Shown here: one piece after another, positions 62,801-64,000 of the stretch
How the letters are laid out: the number at the start of each line of letters is the position of its first letter
Numbering within the stretch: the stretch's first letter is position 1
DNA from: Uloborus plumipes
Taxonomy: Eukaryota > Arthropoda > Arachnida > Araneae > Uloboridae
DNA: 64,000 bases
Reading direction: 5' to 3'
NCBI GenBank assembly: GCA_038373865.1
Contig: JAXGGA010000027.1
Location: forward strand, 62,001-126,000
Translations under genes and position numbers: made by a program
The notes under the pieces: generated by a model
The model's input: only the letters and a program-made list of their open reading frames with translations
Told to the model about the DNA's origin: nothing
Databases searched by the model: none

Positions 62801-64000
62801 GCATCTTGGAGAAAGTTTAACTCCTTAAACCCCCTTTAATTAAATGCAAAAAAAAAAAAAAAAGAATAATGACCAGGGAAATAACCTACAAAATTGACAC
62901 GGATAGAGGATAAGTGCGATTTCATTACAAGAGATTTTGATGAATCAGATTTGCCAATTGGTGAGGATAGAAAACTGCCAATGGATTAGTATTATCACGA
63001 AATTTCTTTTGCAGAAAATTTTTTACGTTGTATTTTTACTGTAAATATAATTTAAGGTGATGAAATATAAATCAATTTTCTTAAAAGAGCTTAAAGGAAA
63101 AAAATGGCTTAGTTTTCCCTGAAAAGCAAGGTAGTGAGACATAGTTCCGTGAAACAATTTGCCTCATACTTAAACTTCCGTTGATCCAGTTTGTAGCACT
63201 CACAGGTACTTTAGAAGTTTGATATTTCTACATGACTAGTCAAATTATGACTGCACATAAAAATTCAATACACATTAACTATCAACTAGTAACTTAAATT
63301 TCTATTTATTACTTCATATTTGGATTACAAAATGTTCAGTAAGCTAATTTGTAAACTTTAATTGTATTCCAGGTTGCTGCACACAATGTTTCCACATTTC
63401 TCACCATGGGGCATGTTGGAATACTAACATACATTAATTTCTTACGTATAAGTTATTCAAAAAAATATTTGATTTTAAGATTAATCTAACATTTCAAGCT
63501 TTAATATTAGACTAAGAAGGTACACCGATATATCTTTAATTTATAACAGTTACTGAACCAAAAGTTAAAAAAATGTTCCATCTGGTCCAATTGTCCCCTA
63601 TATTTTTGAGGCTCTCTGTGTGTGATAAATAGGATAATTAAGGTTTTTACTTTACTGCTTCTAAGTTTAAAACTAGAATAATAAAAATGTTTCATGGTGT
63701 ATATTTGCTGTACCACTATTTTTGAGTCAATAATGTTAATGTCTTGGTTTTAAATCGAAAGAAGTAAGTAAAAGTTTTATTCTAAAACTTAGTTCCTTCT
63801 TATAGCAATATATTTGTGCCTGTTTAAAAGGTAATAAATGAAAAGGGAAAACGAGGAAAATTTTATTGCAAACTATAAAAAGGTAGAAAGACTATAAATT
63901 ACTTATTTTAAGCCTTTACTAAACGAAAATGTTTTTAAATCAAACTCAGTCAAGAAGAAATCTGAATTTTTATGGTTATATTCTGAAACTGAGAAATGCT
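59888..64000. other. Long AT-rich stretch, no gene seen
   Basis: Contains a G run (60357-60366), T runs (61498-61506, 62381-62397) and a solitary element-like end at about 63571-63604 (TTCCATCTGGTCCAATTGTC then CCCTATA). A dispersed-repeat phrase at 62358 matches the duplication at 5282. No coding sequence recognised. Confidence 0.5.

Overview
This window looks like nuclear DNA from a metazoan with large, repeat-rich introns and intergenic space. It is strongly AT-rich, has no operons, ribosome-binding sites or long intact genes, and carries splice-site-bounded coding sequence, tRNA-derived SINE heads, Helitrons, hAT, Tc1/mariner/pogo-like and TTAA-type DNA elements and a decayed non-LTR reverse transcriptase. 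The overall flavour suggests an arthropod, perhaps a chelicerate such as a spider, but that is inference and no species can be read from the sequence.

Only one piece of probable host gene is convincing: a minus-strand CUB-domain exon at 4398-4588 with a good acceptor and a GTGAGT donor. A second open stretch at 16699-17019 is protein-like but unrecognised. Almost everything else that can be named is mobile DNA. From left to right: a pogo-like MITE (593-771); an internally deleted Helitron keeping only the C-terminal helicase (2643-4315); the CUB exon; a MITE splitting a tandem duplication (5424-5675); two copies of one TA-inserting element, one nested in the other (9323-11897); a hAT-like MITE (16071-16466); a TTAA MITE (17958-18483); a third copy of the 9376 element (19631-20923); a foldback element (21790-22303); a second Helitron full of tandem repeats (about 23943-25723); a Tc1-like transposase pseudogene split by another inverted-repeat element (26041-28760); a reverse transcriptase pseudogene (32255-32950); a tRNA-derived SINE (36028-36310); a hAT MITE (36748-37014); a Tigger-like element (39988-40793); a TA element with many copies of an AAGTGCG motif (41213-42900); a long-armed foldback (47275-47929); a hAT element with a perfect 8-bp duplication (49583-50725); a TTAA element (51883-52580); a fragment of the 9376 family (52908-53137); a second Tc1 pseudogene (about 57930-58260, minus); and a TA element with a CACATGTGAACA motif (58631-59887).

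The most interesting pattern is shared architecture in four unrelated-looking elements (9376-10670, 26544-28533, 41213-42900, 58631-59887). Each is 1.2-2.0 kb, has short terminal inverted repeats, and repeats its own family-specific short motif several times, at or near the ends and at internal sites. Three of the four keep a decayed open frame resembling the same kind of C-terminal module (GDF/DFVLV/DEWCVVKY type) without an obvious catalytic domain. These may be non-autonomous derivatives of a set of related transposons. Apart from transposition itself, I see no functional cooperation between genes in this window.
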